Assembly: GCF_900104805.1 (NCBI RefSeq)
Contig: NZ_LT629751.1
Span: 3,928,501-3,992,500 of the forward strand
Length of the DNA: 64,000 bases
DNA from: Pseudomonas oryzae
GTDB lineage: Bacteria > Pseudomonadota > Gammaproteobacteria > Pseudomonadales > Pseudomonadaceae
Reading direction: 5' to 3'
A program made the position numbers and the translations under genes. The notes under the pieces were generated by a model. It was given only the letters and a program-made list of their open reading frames with translations, was not told the DNA's origin and did not search any database. Shown here in pieces: positions 26,651-34,072 of the stretch (position 1 is the stretch's first letter; each line of letters opens with the position of its first letter).

Positions 26651-26709
26651 GCCACGCCACGGCGGTGCCCTGACGGGTGGTCGCGAGCTGGCCTTGTGCC
26701 TCGCAAATA

Positions 26710-26745
26710 TTGTACAAATACTGTACTTGCTGTGCTTAATGTACA
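26710..26745 (+). promoter_or_regulatory. LitR-type light-responsive promoter element before the photolyase operon
   Basis: TGTACT (26722-26727), 12 bases, TGTACA (26740-26745) matches, with one change, the T(G/A)TACA-N12-TGTA(C/T)A element that I recall from light-inducible P. putida promoters under class II LitR. A further TTGTACAA palindrome lies at 26710-26717. TTGTAC (26710-26715) and CTTAAT (26735-26740) form a promoter with a 19-base spacer, the long spacing typical of MerR-family control, to which LitR belongs. Confidence 0.6.
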
Positions 26746-26766
26746 AATTAATGCGAGGTGAGCGCC

Positions 26767-27072
26767 ATGAACCTGCACGACCTGTCCACCCATGCCCTGG
26801 CCGGGCACATCGACAGCCTTGACCTGATTTCCTTGGAAGGCGGCATCTACGTGCTGGAGGCGCACATGGACGGTCGTCCGCACAGCCTGGTCGACGAGCA
26901 GGGCCGGGTCTGGCACCTGCGTTCGGTCGAGCACGCCCGCGACCTGCTGCAGGAGGTGCCGCTGCTGCCCTTCCATCTGGTGCACCAGTCGCCCTACGAC
27001 GAGATGTGCGGCCTCGCCGAAGGGCGCCGCGAGCCGCTGCGCGTGCCGATCGGCATGCGTTCGCACTGGTGA
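26767..27072 (+). CDS. DUF6482 family protein, first gene of the photolyase operon
   Basis: 101 residues, matching the Pseudomonas DUF6482 pattern: an MNLHDLSTHALAGHID start, GGIYVLEAHMDGRP, LRSVEHARDLLQ and LPFHLVHQSPYDEMCGL. There is no signal peptide or membrane segment, so it is cytoplasmic. Function is unknown. The ATG at 26767 has GAGGTGA just upstream. Its stop overlaps the next gene's GTG start (GTGA), so translation of the two is coupled, linking it to the nuclease and photolyase that follow. Confidence 0.8.
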   Translation: MNLHDLSTHALAGHIDSLDLISLEGGIYVLEAHMDGRPHSLVDEQGRVWHLRSVEHARDLLQEVPLLPFHLVHQSPYDEMCGLAEGRREPLRVPIGMRSHW

Positions 27073-28466
27073 GTGCCGCGCGCCTGCCGGCGGCGCTGTC
27101 GCGCCCACTGGCGGTGCTCGATGTGGAAACCACCGGCCTGCATCCGCAGCGCGACGGCATCTGGGAGGTCGCCGTGCTGCTGGTCGACCGGGGGCAGGTG
27201 AGCGGCCGGCGCAGCTGGCTGCTCGATCCCGGCCAGCCGCTGCCCGCCGGTGTCGCCGCCCTCGGCGGGGTGCTGGATGCCGAGCTGCGCGTGCAGCCGC
27301 GTTTCGCCGAGATCGCCGGCGAACTGCTGTCCCTGCTGCAGGGCAGGCTGCTGGTCGGCCACAACCTGCGTTTCGACCTGGCCTTCCTGCGCTGTGGCCT
27401 TATGGCGGCCGGTTTGCGTCTGCGCGCCCGCCAGCTGTGTACCCTGCGCCTGGCCCGCCAGCTGCATCCCGAACTGCCGGCCCACGGCCTCGACGCGTTG
27501 TGCGCGCAGTTCGCCATCCCGCGCTTCATCGCCCATCGCGCGCCGGCCGATGCTGAGGCCACCTGGCAACTGCTGCAGCATCTGGCCAGCCATCCGGCCT
27601 GCGTCGAAAGCCTGGACGGCCAGTTGCGCAAGAGTGCGGTACCGCCGGGACTCAGCGCCGCGCGGCTGGCCGAGCTGCCCGAGCGTCCCGGGGTCTACTA
27701 CTTCCATGGCGAGGGCGGCGCGTTGCTCTACGTCGGCAAGAGCCGCAACCTGCGCCGCCGGGTGCAGTCGCACTTTCACAATGATCACGCCAGCCGGCGC
27801 AGCCTGCAGATGGCCCAGCAGGTGCGCGAGATCCGCGTCACGCCGACCGCCGGCGAGCTGGGCGCGCTGCTGCTGGAGGCCGCCGAGGTGGCGCGCCTGC
27901 AGCCGCTGTACAACCGTCAGTTGCGCCGCCAGCGCGAGCTGTTGTCCTGGACCCTGCAGGCGGCTGACGGTGGCCTGCGTCCGCAGCTGCAGGCGCTGGC
28001 ACGACTGGAACCGGGTGTCGAGCACGCCGGGCTGTTCCGCGCCCGCCGCGATGCGCTGGAGTGGCTGCGCGGCCAGGCCCGCGAACATGGCCTGTGCCTG
28101 CGCCTGCTCGGTCTGGAGAGCGGCCAGGGCGCCTGCTTCGCTGCCCAGCTCGGCCAGTGCCACGGCGCCTGCTGCGGGCGCGAGCCGCGCCGCGCGCACG
28201 ACGCCCGCCTGCGCGCGGCCTTCGGTGGGCGCCGGCTGGCGGCCTGGCCGTGGCGCGGCCCGGTGGCGCTGGTCGAGCGCGATGCGGCCCACGACCTGTG
28301 CGAATGGCACGTGCTGGATGGCTGGCGGCACCTGGGCAGCGTCCGTGATCCGGCGCGGATCGCCGCGCTGCTGGCCAGGCCCGCCGCGCCCTTCACCCGC
28401 GACACCTACCGCATCCTGCGCGGCCACCTGCGCCGCCACCCCGAGATGGAGATCGTCGAGCTGTGA
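27069..28466 (+). CDS. DnaQ-type exonuclease fused to a GIY-YIG (UvrC/Cho-like) nuclease domain
   Basis: 465 residues with a GTG start overlapping the DUF6482 stop. Residues 10-170 are a DEDDh 3'-5' exonuclease: AVLDVETTGLHPQRDGIWE, LLVGHNLRFDLAFL and HRAPADAEATWQLL. Residues 205-285 are a GIY-YIG domain: RPGVYYFHGEGGALLYVGKS then RNLRRRVQSHFHNDH. The rest (about residues 300-465) has a Cys cluster (GQCHGACCGREP) and unknown structure. This two-nuclease layout is known from bacterial Cho/UvrC-like proteins and suggests a role in nucleotide excision repair or damage trimming. Its place before a photolyase supports that. No in-frame ATG with a ribosome site was seen. Confidence 0.85.
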   Translation: MSAARLPAALSRPLAVLDVETTGLHPQRDGIWEVAVLLVDRGQVSGRRSWLLDPGQPLPAGVAALGGVLDAELRVQPRFAEIAGELLSLLQGRLLVGHNLRFDLAFLRCGLMAAGLRLRARQLCTLRLARQLHPELPAHGLDALCAQFAIPRFIAHRAPADAEATWQLLQHLASHPACVESLDGQLRKSAVPPGLSAARLAELPERPGVYYFHGEGGALLYVGKSRNLRRRVQSHFHNDHASRRSLQMAQQVREIRVTPTAGELGALLLEAAEVARLQPLYNRQLRRQRELLSWTLQAADGGLRPQLQALARLEPGVEHAGLFRARRDALEWLRGQAREHGLCLRLLGLESGQGACFAAQLGQCHGACCGREPRRAHDARLRAAFGGRRLAAWPWRGPVALVERDAAHDLCEWHVLDGWRHLGSVRDPARIAALLARPAAPFTRDTYRILRGHLRRHPEMEIVEL

Positions 28467-28476
28467 GTCCTGCCCC

Positions 28477-30012
28477 ATGAGCATCGCTGCCCTGCGCCTG
28501 GTCCTCGGCGACCAGCTGTCCTTCGACCTCGCCTCGCTGGTCGATCTCGATCCGGTCCGCGACCACGTGCTGCTCGCCGAGGTGGTCGAGGAGGCCGGCC
28601 ACGTGCCGCACCATCCGCAGAAGATCGCCTTCCTGTTCAGCGCCATGCGCCACTTCGCCGAGGAGCTGCGCCGGCGCGGGGTGGCGGTGGACTACGTGAC
28701 CCTCGACGATCCGGACAACAGCGGCAGTCTGTCCGGCGAGCTGGCGCGCTTCGCCGCGCTGCACCGACCCGCCGAGATCCACGTCACCGAGACCGGCGAC
28801 TGGCGGGTCGAGCAGGCGCTGAAGGCCAGCGGCCTGTCGCTCACCTGGCATGCCGACACGCGCTTTCTCTGCTCGCGCGCCGAGTTCGCCCGCTGGGCAC
28901 GGGGCCGCAAGCAGCTGCGCATGGAGTTCTTCTACCGCGAGATGCGCCGCAAGAGCGGCCTCTTGCTGCACCCGGACGGCTCTCCGGAGGGCGGTGCGTG
29001 GAACTTCGACGCCGACAACCGCAAGAGTCTGCCGCAGGGGCTGCGCGGCCCGATGCCGCTGCGTTTTACGGCGGACGCCATCACCACCGAGGTGCTGGCG
29101 CTGGTCGCCAAGCGTTTCGCCCACCACTACGGGCGGCTGGACGGCTTCGACTACCCGGTGACCCACGCCGACGCCGAGCAGCTGTGGGCGCATTTCCTCG
29201 ACTTCGGCCTGGCTGCCTTCGGCGACTACCAGGATGCGATGGCCTGCGGCGAGCCTTACCTGTTCCACGCGCGGATCAGCGCCGCGCTGAACGTCGGCCT
29301 GCTCGATCTGCGCCGTCTGTGCGCCGACGTCGAGACGGCCTATCGGGAAGGGCGGGTGCCGCTGAACGCCGCCGAGGGCTTCATCCGTCAGCTGATCGGC
29401 TGGCGCGAGTACGTGCGCGGCATCTACTGGCTGCAGATGCCGGACTACGCCAACCGCAACGCCTTCGCCAACCGCCGCGACCTGCCGGCCTTCTACTGGA
29501 CGGGCGACACGCGGATGAACTGCATGCGCCAGGCCATCGGCCAGACCCTCGAATACGCCTACGCCCACCATATCCAGCGCCTGATGGTCACCGGCAACTT
29601 CGCCCTGCTCGCCGGCATCGAGCCGCGCCAGCTGTGCGACTGGTACCTGGCGGTGTACATGGACGCTTTCGACTGGGTGGAGCTGCCCAACACCCTGGGC
29701 ATGGTGCTGCACGCCGACGGCGGCTATCTCGGCTCCAAGCCGTACTGCGCCAGCGGCCAGTACCTCAAGCGGATGTCCGACTACTGCAGCGGCTGCGCGT
29801 ATCGGGTGAGTGAAAGCACCACGGATGACGCCTGCCCGTTCAACGCGCTCTACTGGCACTTCCTGATACGCCACCGCGAGCGGCTGCAGGGCAATCCGCG
29901 GATGGGCATGGTCTACCGGAATCTGGCGCGCATGCCCGAGGCGAAACAGCAGGCGCTGTGGGCGCGCGGCGAGCAGCTGCTGGCGCGGCTGGATGCCGGG
30001 GAGGCGCTGTGA
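28477..30012 (+). CDS. Cryptochrome/photolyase family protein, FeS (FeS-BCP, PhrB/CryB) type
   Basis: 511 residues. The N-terminal antenna domain (LRLVLGDQLSFDLASL) and C-terminal FAD domain (INRR-type region near VTHADAEQLWAHFLDFGLAA, then ADGGYLGSKPYCASGQYLKR) fit the FeS-BCP clade. Candidate 4Fe-4S cysteines are in MNCMRQ, SDYCSGCAY and DDACPFNAL, in the order known from PhrB. Characterised members repair (6-4) photoproducts with light or act as photoreceptors. The ATG at 28477 follows the nuclease gene by ten bases, and the stop overlaps the next gene (GTGA). With a LitR-like promoter upstream it is probably light-induced. Confidence 0.9.
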   Translation: MSIAALRLVLGDQLSFDLASLVDLDPVRDHVLLAEVVEEAGHVPHHPQKIAFLFSAMRHFAEELRRRGVAVDYVTLDDPDNSGSLSGELARFAALHRPAEIHVTETGDWRVEQALKASGLSLTWHADTRFLCSRAEFARWARGRKQLRMEFFYREMRRKSGLLLHPDGSPEGGAWNFDADNRKSLPQGLRGPMPLRFTADAITTEVLALVAKRFAHHYGRLDGFDYPVTHADAEQLWAHFLDFGLAAFGDYQDAMACGEPYLFHARISAALNVGLLDLRRLCADVETAYREGRVPLNAAEGFIRQLIGWREYVRGIYWLQMPDYANRNAFANRRDLPAFYWTGDTRMNCMRQAIGQTLEYAYAHHIQRLMVTGNFALLAGIEPRQLCDWYLAVYMDAFDWVELPNTLGMVLHADGGYLGSKPYCASGQYLKRMSDYCSGCAYRVSESTTDDACPFNALYWHFLIRHRERLQGNPRMGMVYRNLARMPEAKQQALWARGEQLLARLDAGEAL

Positions 30013-30155
30013 GGAAGAAGGGCGAGCTGCCGGTGAAGACCTGCGCGCGCTGCGGCCTGCCGTTCGCCTGGCGCAGGAAGTGGGCGCGTTGCTGGGACGA
30101 GGTGCGCTACTGCTCGGAGCGCTGCCGGCGCGGCGGCGTCCGCCGCCCCGCGTAG
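30009..30155 (+). CDS. DUF2256 small zinc-ribbon-like protein
   Basis: 48 residues with a GTG start overlapping the photolyase stop. The DUF2256 pattern is clear: two cysteine pairs, KTCARCGLPFAWRRKWARC and YCSERCRR, with many basic residues. Such proteins are common neighbours of FeS photolyases; function unknown. Easily missed because of its size and GTG start. Confidence 0.85.
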   Translation: MRKKGELPVKTCARCGLPFAWRRKWARCWDEVRYCSERCRRGGVRRPA

Positions 30156-30205
30156 GGTGCCGGCGGTACGCACGATGATGGGCGGGTATGCCCGCGGCCG
30201 GTGCC

Positions 30206-30217
30206 TTGCGTTATACT
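30206..30217 (+). promoter_or_regulatory. Putative -10 region of the purEK promoter
   Basis: TTGCG-T-TATACT: TATACT at 30212-30217 is a good -10, 131 bases before purE. A clear -35 at 17 bases is not seen, so this is a weak call. Confidence 0.4.
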
Positions 30218-30271
30218 TGGCGGCTTTCTCTGGTCGGGCAAGCGCTCCGGCCGGCATTGATCCTTCGCAGA

Positions 30272-30313
30272 CAAGCCACGCGCGGTCCCTCCGGCGTGGC
30301 TTGTTGGTTTTTG
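30272..30313 (+). terminator. Terminator-like hairpin in the purE leader
   Basis: A perfect 10-bp stem (CAAGCCACGC, 30272-30281, with GCGTGGCTTG, 30294-30303) is followed by TTGGTTTTTG. It is downstream of the candidate purE -10 and 35 bases before the purE ATG. It may end the photolyase operon transcript or act as an attenuator for purEK. Confidence 0.75.
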
Positions 30314-30347
30314 TCGCGCCGGACGGCGCAGAACTAGAGGCACGACG

Positions 30348-30839
30348 ATGAGCGCACTGGTAGGCGTGATCATGGGCTCCAAATCCGACTGGAGCACCCT
30401 CAGTCACACCGTCGACACCCTGGAGAAGCTCGGCATTCCCCACGAAGTGAAGGTGGTGTCCGCCCACCGCACCCCGGACCTGCTGTTCCAGTACGCCGAA
30501 CAGGCCGAGGCGCGCGGTCTGGAAGTGATCATCGCCGGCGCCGGCGGCGCCGCCCACCTGCCGGGCATGTGCGCGGCCAAGACCCACCTGCCGGTGCTCG
30601 GCGTGCCGGTGCAGTCGTCGATGCTGTCCGGCGTCGACTCGCTGCTGTCCATCGTGCAGATGCCCGGCGGCATCCCGGTCGCCACCCTGGCCATCGGCAA
30701 GGCCGGCGCCATCAACGCCGCCCTGCTGGCGGCGAGCATCCTCGGCGGCAAGCACCCGCAGTTCCACGCGGCGCTCAAGGAGTTCCGCGAACAGCAGACC
30801 CAGAGCGTTCTCGACAACCCGGACCCGCGCGAAATCTGA
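30348..30839 (+). CDS. purE: N5-carboxyaminoimidazole ribonucleotide mutase (class I PurE)
   Basis: 163 residues, the full normal size. The class I signature is complete: [10 protein letters not shown] near residue 6, VVSAHRTPD near residue 41 with the catalytic His, and [12 protein letters not shown] near residue 64. It moves the carboxylate of N5-CAIR to C4 in de novo purine synthesis and acts with PurK, encoded 11 bases downstream. Expression may be modulated by the leader hairpin. Confidence 0.96.
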   Translation: MSALVGVIMGSKSDWSTLSHTVDTLEKLGIPHEVKVVSAHRTPDLLFQYAEQAEARGLEVIIAGAGGAAHLPGMCAAKTHLPVLGVPVQSSMLSGVDSLLSIVQMPGGIPVATLAIGKAGAINAALLAASILGGKHPQFHAALKEFREQQTQSVLDNPDPREI

Positions 30840-30850
30840 GGCGAACACCC

Positions 30851-31933
30851 ATGAAGATCGGCGTAATCGGTGGCGGCCAGCTGGGCCGCATGCTGGCCCT
30901 GGCGGGCACCCCGCTGGGCATGTCCTTTGCCTTCCTCGACCCGGCGCCGGACGCCTGTGCCCAGGCGCTCGGCGAGCACATCCGTGCCGACTACGGCGAC
31001 CAGGACCACCTGCGCCAGCTGGCCGACGAAGTCGATCTGGTGACCTTCGAGTTCGAGAGCGTGCCGGCCGAGACCGTGGCCTTCCTCTCCCAGTTCGTGC
31101 CGGTGTATCCCTCCGCCGAGGCGCTGCGCATCGCCCGCGACCGCTGGTTCGAGAAGTCGCTGTTCCGCGAGCTGGGCATCCCCACCCCGGAATTCGCCGA
31201 CATCCAGTCGCAGGCCGACCTCGACGCCGCGGCGGCCGCCATCGGCCTGCCGGCGGTGCTGAAGACCCGCACCCTGGGCTACGACGGCAAGGGCCAGAAG
31301 GTCCTGCGCAAGCCCGAGGATGTGGTCGGCGCCTTCGCCGAGCTGGGCAGCGTGCCGTGCATCCTCGAGGGCTTCGTGCCCTTCACCGGCGAGGTGTCGC
31401 TGGTGGCGGTGCGCGCCCGCGACGGCGAGACGCGCTTCTACCCGCTGGTGCACAACACCCACGTGGGCGGCATCCTCAACCTGTCGGTGGCCAGCAGCGC
31501 GCATCCGCTGCAGGCGCTGGCCGAGGACTACGTCGGCCGCGTGCTGGAGAAGCTGAACTACGTCGGCGTGCTGGCCTTCGAGTTCTTCGAGGTCGACGGC
31601 GGCCTCAAGGCCAACGAGATCGCCCCGCGCGTGCACAACTCCGGGCACTGGACCATCGAAGGCGCCGAGTGCAGCCAGTTCGAGAACCACCTGCGCGCCG
31701 TCGCCGGCCTGCCGCTGGGCTCGACCGCCAAGGTCGGTGAGAGCGCCATGCTCAACTTCATCGGCAGCGTGCCGGCGGTCGACAAGGTGGTGGCCATCGC
31801 CGACTGCCACCTGCACCACTACGGCAAGGCGTTCAAGGCCGGGCGCAAGGTCGGCCACGCCACCCTGCGCTGCCAGGACCTGGCGACCCTGCAGGCGCGC
31901 ATCAAGGACGTCGAGGCGCTGATCGAGGGCTGA
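30851..31933 (+). CDS. purK: N5-carboxyaminoimidazole ribonucleotide synthetase (ATP-grasp)
   Basis: 360 residues. N-terminal IGVIGGGQLGRMLALAG, then ATP-grasp segments VLKTRTLGYDGKGQKVLR, and NEIAPRVHNSGHWTIEGAEC with its metal/ATP contacts. It makes N5-CAIR from AIR, bicarbonate and ATP, feeding PurE. The ATG at 30851 is 11 bases after purE, so the two are one operon; a longer open frame upstream has no family similarity. Confidence 0.96.
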   Translation: MKIGVIGGGQLGRMLALAGTPLGMSFAFLDPAPDACAQALGEHIRADYGDQDHLRQLADEVDLVTFEFESVPAETVAFLSQFVPVYPSAEALRIARDRWFEKSLFRELGIPTPEFADIQSQADLDAAAAAIGLPAVLKTRTLGYDGKGQKVLRKPEDVVGAFAELGSVPCILEGFVPFTGEVSLVAVRARDGETRFYPLVHNTHVGGILNLSVASSAHPLQALAEDYVGRVLEKLNYVGVLAFEFFEVDGGLKANEIAPRVHNSGHWTIEGAECSQFENHLRAVAGLPLGSTAKVGESAMLNFIGSVPAVDKVVAIADCHLHHYGKAFKAGRKVGHATLRCQDLATLQARIKDVEALIEG

Positions 31934-31949
31934 GGCCCTTAAACGGGGC

Positions 31950-32062
31950 GTAGGGTGGGTAACTCGCGCAGCGATTACCCACCAACCGGCCCGCCAGGCC
32001 GGCATGCTGGATGCCAGGCGGCATCCTCGGTGGGTTACGCCGCGGAGCGGCTAACCCACTAC
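31950..32062. repeat. Composite REP-like element after purK
   Basis: Two GTGGGTTA-type palindromes are joined: GTAGGGTGGGTAA...TTACCCACC at 31950-31983 and GGTGGGTTACGCCGCGGAGC...CTAACCCACTAC at 32029-32062. The whole element also begins GTAG and ends CTAC, so the ends pair. It forms the 3' boundary of purEK and contains no gene. Confidence 0.75.
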
Positions 32063-32134
32063 CGCCACGATTCCGGCAACGAGCGCCCGCGCAGGCTAGG
32101 CTCAAGGCAATGCCATCCCTGCGGAGCACTCGCC

Positions 32135-32380
32135 ATGGGCATCCTCGGCACCATCCTCATCGGCCTGCTGGTCGGCGTGATCGCGCGCTTTCTCAAGTCC
32201 GGCCACCAGCCGATGGGCTGGATCATGACCATCCTGCTCGGCATCGGCGGCTCGCTGCTGGCCACCTACGGCGGCCAGGCGCTGGGCATCTATCGCATGG
32301 GGCAGACGGCCGGTTTCATCGGCGCGGTGGTCGGCGCCATCATCATCTTGGTAGTGTTCGACTATCTGAAGAAACCCTGA
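32135..32380 (+). CDS. GlsB/YeaQ/YmgE family membrane stress protein
   Basis: 81 residues with three hydrophobic helices: GILGTILIGLLVGVIARFL, IMTILLGIGGSLLATYGG and TAGFIGAVVGAIIILVVF, the fixed pattern of this family. Members are small inner-membrane proteins of unknown mechanism induced by envelope or osmotic stress. The ATG at 32135 has GGAG about ten bases upstream. It stands alone between a repeat and a secreted protein gene. Confidence 0.9.
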   Translation: MGILGTILIGLLVGVIARFLKSGHQPMGWIMTILLGIGGSLLATYGGQALGIYRMGQTAGFIGAVVGAIIILVVFDYLKKP

Positions 32381-32408
32381 GGCGCCGCCGCGGCGCCGCG
32401 AGACCCGC

Positions 32409-32942
32409 ATGCGCCTGCAGTTCGCCCTCTGCCTGACCCTGATCGCCACCCTCGCCCACGCCGAGCCGCCGGCCACCGACTGGCTGGAGCTGTTGCCGCC
32501 GGAGGACCTGGCGGCGCTGGAGGCGATGCCGGAGATCGAGCACGCCGGCGCCGAGGGCGACAGCGCCTTCTACGGCGACGGCGGCCTGCGCCAGCGCGCC
32601 GACCTGCCGGCGGTAATGTACTCGACTCGCACGGTGGCGGCCCTCGACGGTCGGCAGATCCGCCTCGGCGGCTATCCGGTGCCGCTGGAAAGCACGCCCG
32701 ACGGGCGCTTCCGCACCTTCTTCCTGGTGCCCTACCCGGGCGCCTGCATCCATGTGCCGCCGCCGCCGCCGAACCAGATCGTGCTGGTGCGCTATCCGCA
32801 GGGGGTGGCTCTCGAGGATATCTACGCGCCGCTGTGGGTCAGCGGCACGCTGCGTGTCGAGCAGGTCGGCAACCAGTTGGCCGAAGCCGCCTACGCCCTC
32901 GATGCCGAGGGCGTGCAGACGGTGGAGGAGGCCGAGCTGTGA
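32409..32942 (+). CDS. DUF3299 family exported protein
   Basis: 177 residues with a signal peptide (MRLQFALCLTLIATLAHA, cut before EPP). The DUF3299 core reads VAALDGRQIRLGGYPVPLES then FFLVPYPGACIHVPPPPPNQ, the second element being the family hallmark. Members are periplasmic or lipoprotein-like and often near ABC export genes; no such neighbours are here. Role unknown. Confidence 0.85.
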   Translation: MRLQFALCLTLIATLAHAEPPATDWLELLPPEDLAALEAMPEIEHAGAEGDSAFYGDGGLRQRADLPAVMYSTRTVAALDGRQIRLGGYPVPLESTPDGRFRTFFLVPYPGACIHVPPPPPNQIVLVRYPQGVALEDIYAPLWVSGTLRVEQVGNQLAEAAYALDAEGVQTVEEAEL

Positions 32943-32955
32943 GGCGCGTGCGCGT

Positions 32956-33897
32956 TCAGGGCTGGCCGGCCAGGCGCAGCTGCTGGATGCGCTGCTGCTT
33001 GTAGGAGCGCGCCGCCGCCGGGATCGGCGTGCTCTTGCCGGTTTCCAGCCATTGCCGCACGCGGCTGGCGTCGCCGATGTGGGTGCGCTTGCCGAAGGTG
33101 CCGAGCAGCACCATGGCCACCGGACGCTGGTCGACGCGGGCGAGCATGGCCAGGCAGTGGCCGGCCTCGTTGATGAAGCCGGTCTTGGTCACCTCGATGC
33201 TCCAGGCGGGATTGCGCACCAGCGGATTGGTGTTGAAGAAGCTCTGCGCGTAGTTGGGCTTCTGGAAGCGCGCATCGCGGTTGGGCGAGGTACTCAGCTC
33301 GCGGATCAGCGGGTACTGGCGGGCGGCCTTGAGCAGGGTCACCAGGTCGCGGGCGGTGGAGACGTTCAGCTCGGACAGGCCGGTCGGTTCGACGAAGCGG
33401 GTGCTGCTCATGCCCAGGGCCCTGGCCTTGGCGTTCATCGCCGCGACGAAGCGGCCATGGCCGCCCGGGTAGTTGTGCGCCAGCGCCGAGGCGGCGCGGT
33501 TCTCCGAGGACATCAGTGCCAGGCGCAGCATCTCCTTGCGGCTGATCTGGCTGCCGACCCGCACCCGCGAGTACACCCCGCGCAGCTCGCGGGTGTCGTG
33601 GATGGTCACCGGGATCACCTCGTCCATCGGCAGGTTGGCGTCGAGGGTGACCACCGCGGTCATCAGCTTGCTGATCGAGGCGATCGGCACCACCGCGTCC
33701 GGGTGGCTGGCGAACAGCACCTGGTCGCTGGCGAGGTCGACCACCATGGCGCTGCTGGAGGCCAGTTCCAGCTTCGCCGGGTCGGGGCTGCTCACCGCCG
33801 CCCGGGCCGGCTGGACGGCGCCGACCAGCGGGCTCAGGCCCAGACATGCGCACGACAGCACCAGGCCGATTATCGAAGAACGGAATTTCATACTCAT
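32956..33897 (-). CDS. pbpG: D-alanyl-D-alanine endopeptidase (penicillin-binding protein 7)
   Basis: 313 residues with an N-terminal signal peptide (hydrophobic to about residue 33). Penicillin-binding motifs are complete: S74-I-S-K77, S131-E-N133 and K238-T-G240. PBP7 cuts D,D-cross-links in peptidoglycan in the periplasm. It lacks the C-terminal amphipathic anchor of PBP5/6 carboxypeptidases, favouring the endopeptidase. The start is either of two Met (33897 or 33891). It is divergent from an aminotransferase gene; a TATACT-like -10 is seen on the minus strand near 33950-33955. Confidence 0.9.
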   Translation of the reverse strand: MSMKFRSSIIGLVLSCACLGLSPLVGAVQPARAAVSSPDPAKLELASSSAMVVDLASDQVLFASHPDAVVPIASISKLMTAVVTLDANLPMDEVIPVTIHDTRELRGVYSRVRVGSQISRKEMLRLALMSSENRAASALAHNYPGGHGRFVAAMNAKARALGMSSTRFVEPTGLSELNVSTARDLVTLLKAARQYPLIRELSTSPNRDARFQKPNYAQSFFNTNPLVRNPAWSIEVTKTGFINEAGHCLAMLARVDQRPVAMVLLGTFGKRTHIGDASRVRQWLETGKSTPIPAAARSYKQQRIQQLRLAGQP

Positions 33898-34072
33898 GGC
33901 TGATTACTTCGCATGATATGGAAGGAAAAACGGGGGAAACATGGGTGACAGTATAGTGACCGGGCGCGCATTTTGCGGGATGCGCAGCCCTTTGTCGCAC
34001 GGCTTTTCCCCGCATTGACTTTTCCCCGGCGGTTCCATGAGGATGTGCAAAAAAAGCAACGAGGTGTTCGAC

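Noticed and set aside
26722-26745. LexA (SOS) box before the photolyase operon
   Set aside because: CTGT appears at 26721-26724, but the required ACAG partner eight bases later is absent. The TGTAC-N12 arrangement fits a LitR-type site better.
30218-30347. Purine riboswitch in the purE leader
   Set aside because: The conserved loop sequences and three-way junction of purine aptamers are not seen; only a simple stem with a U tail is present.
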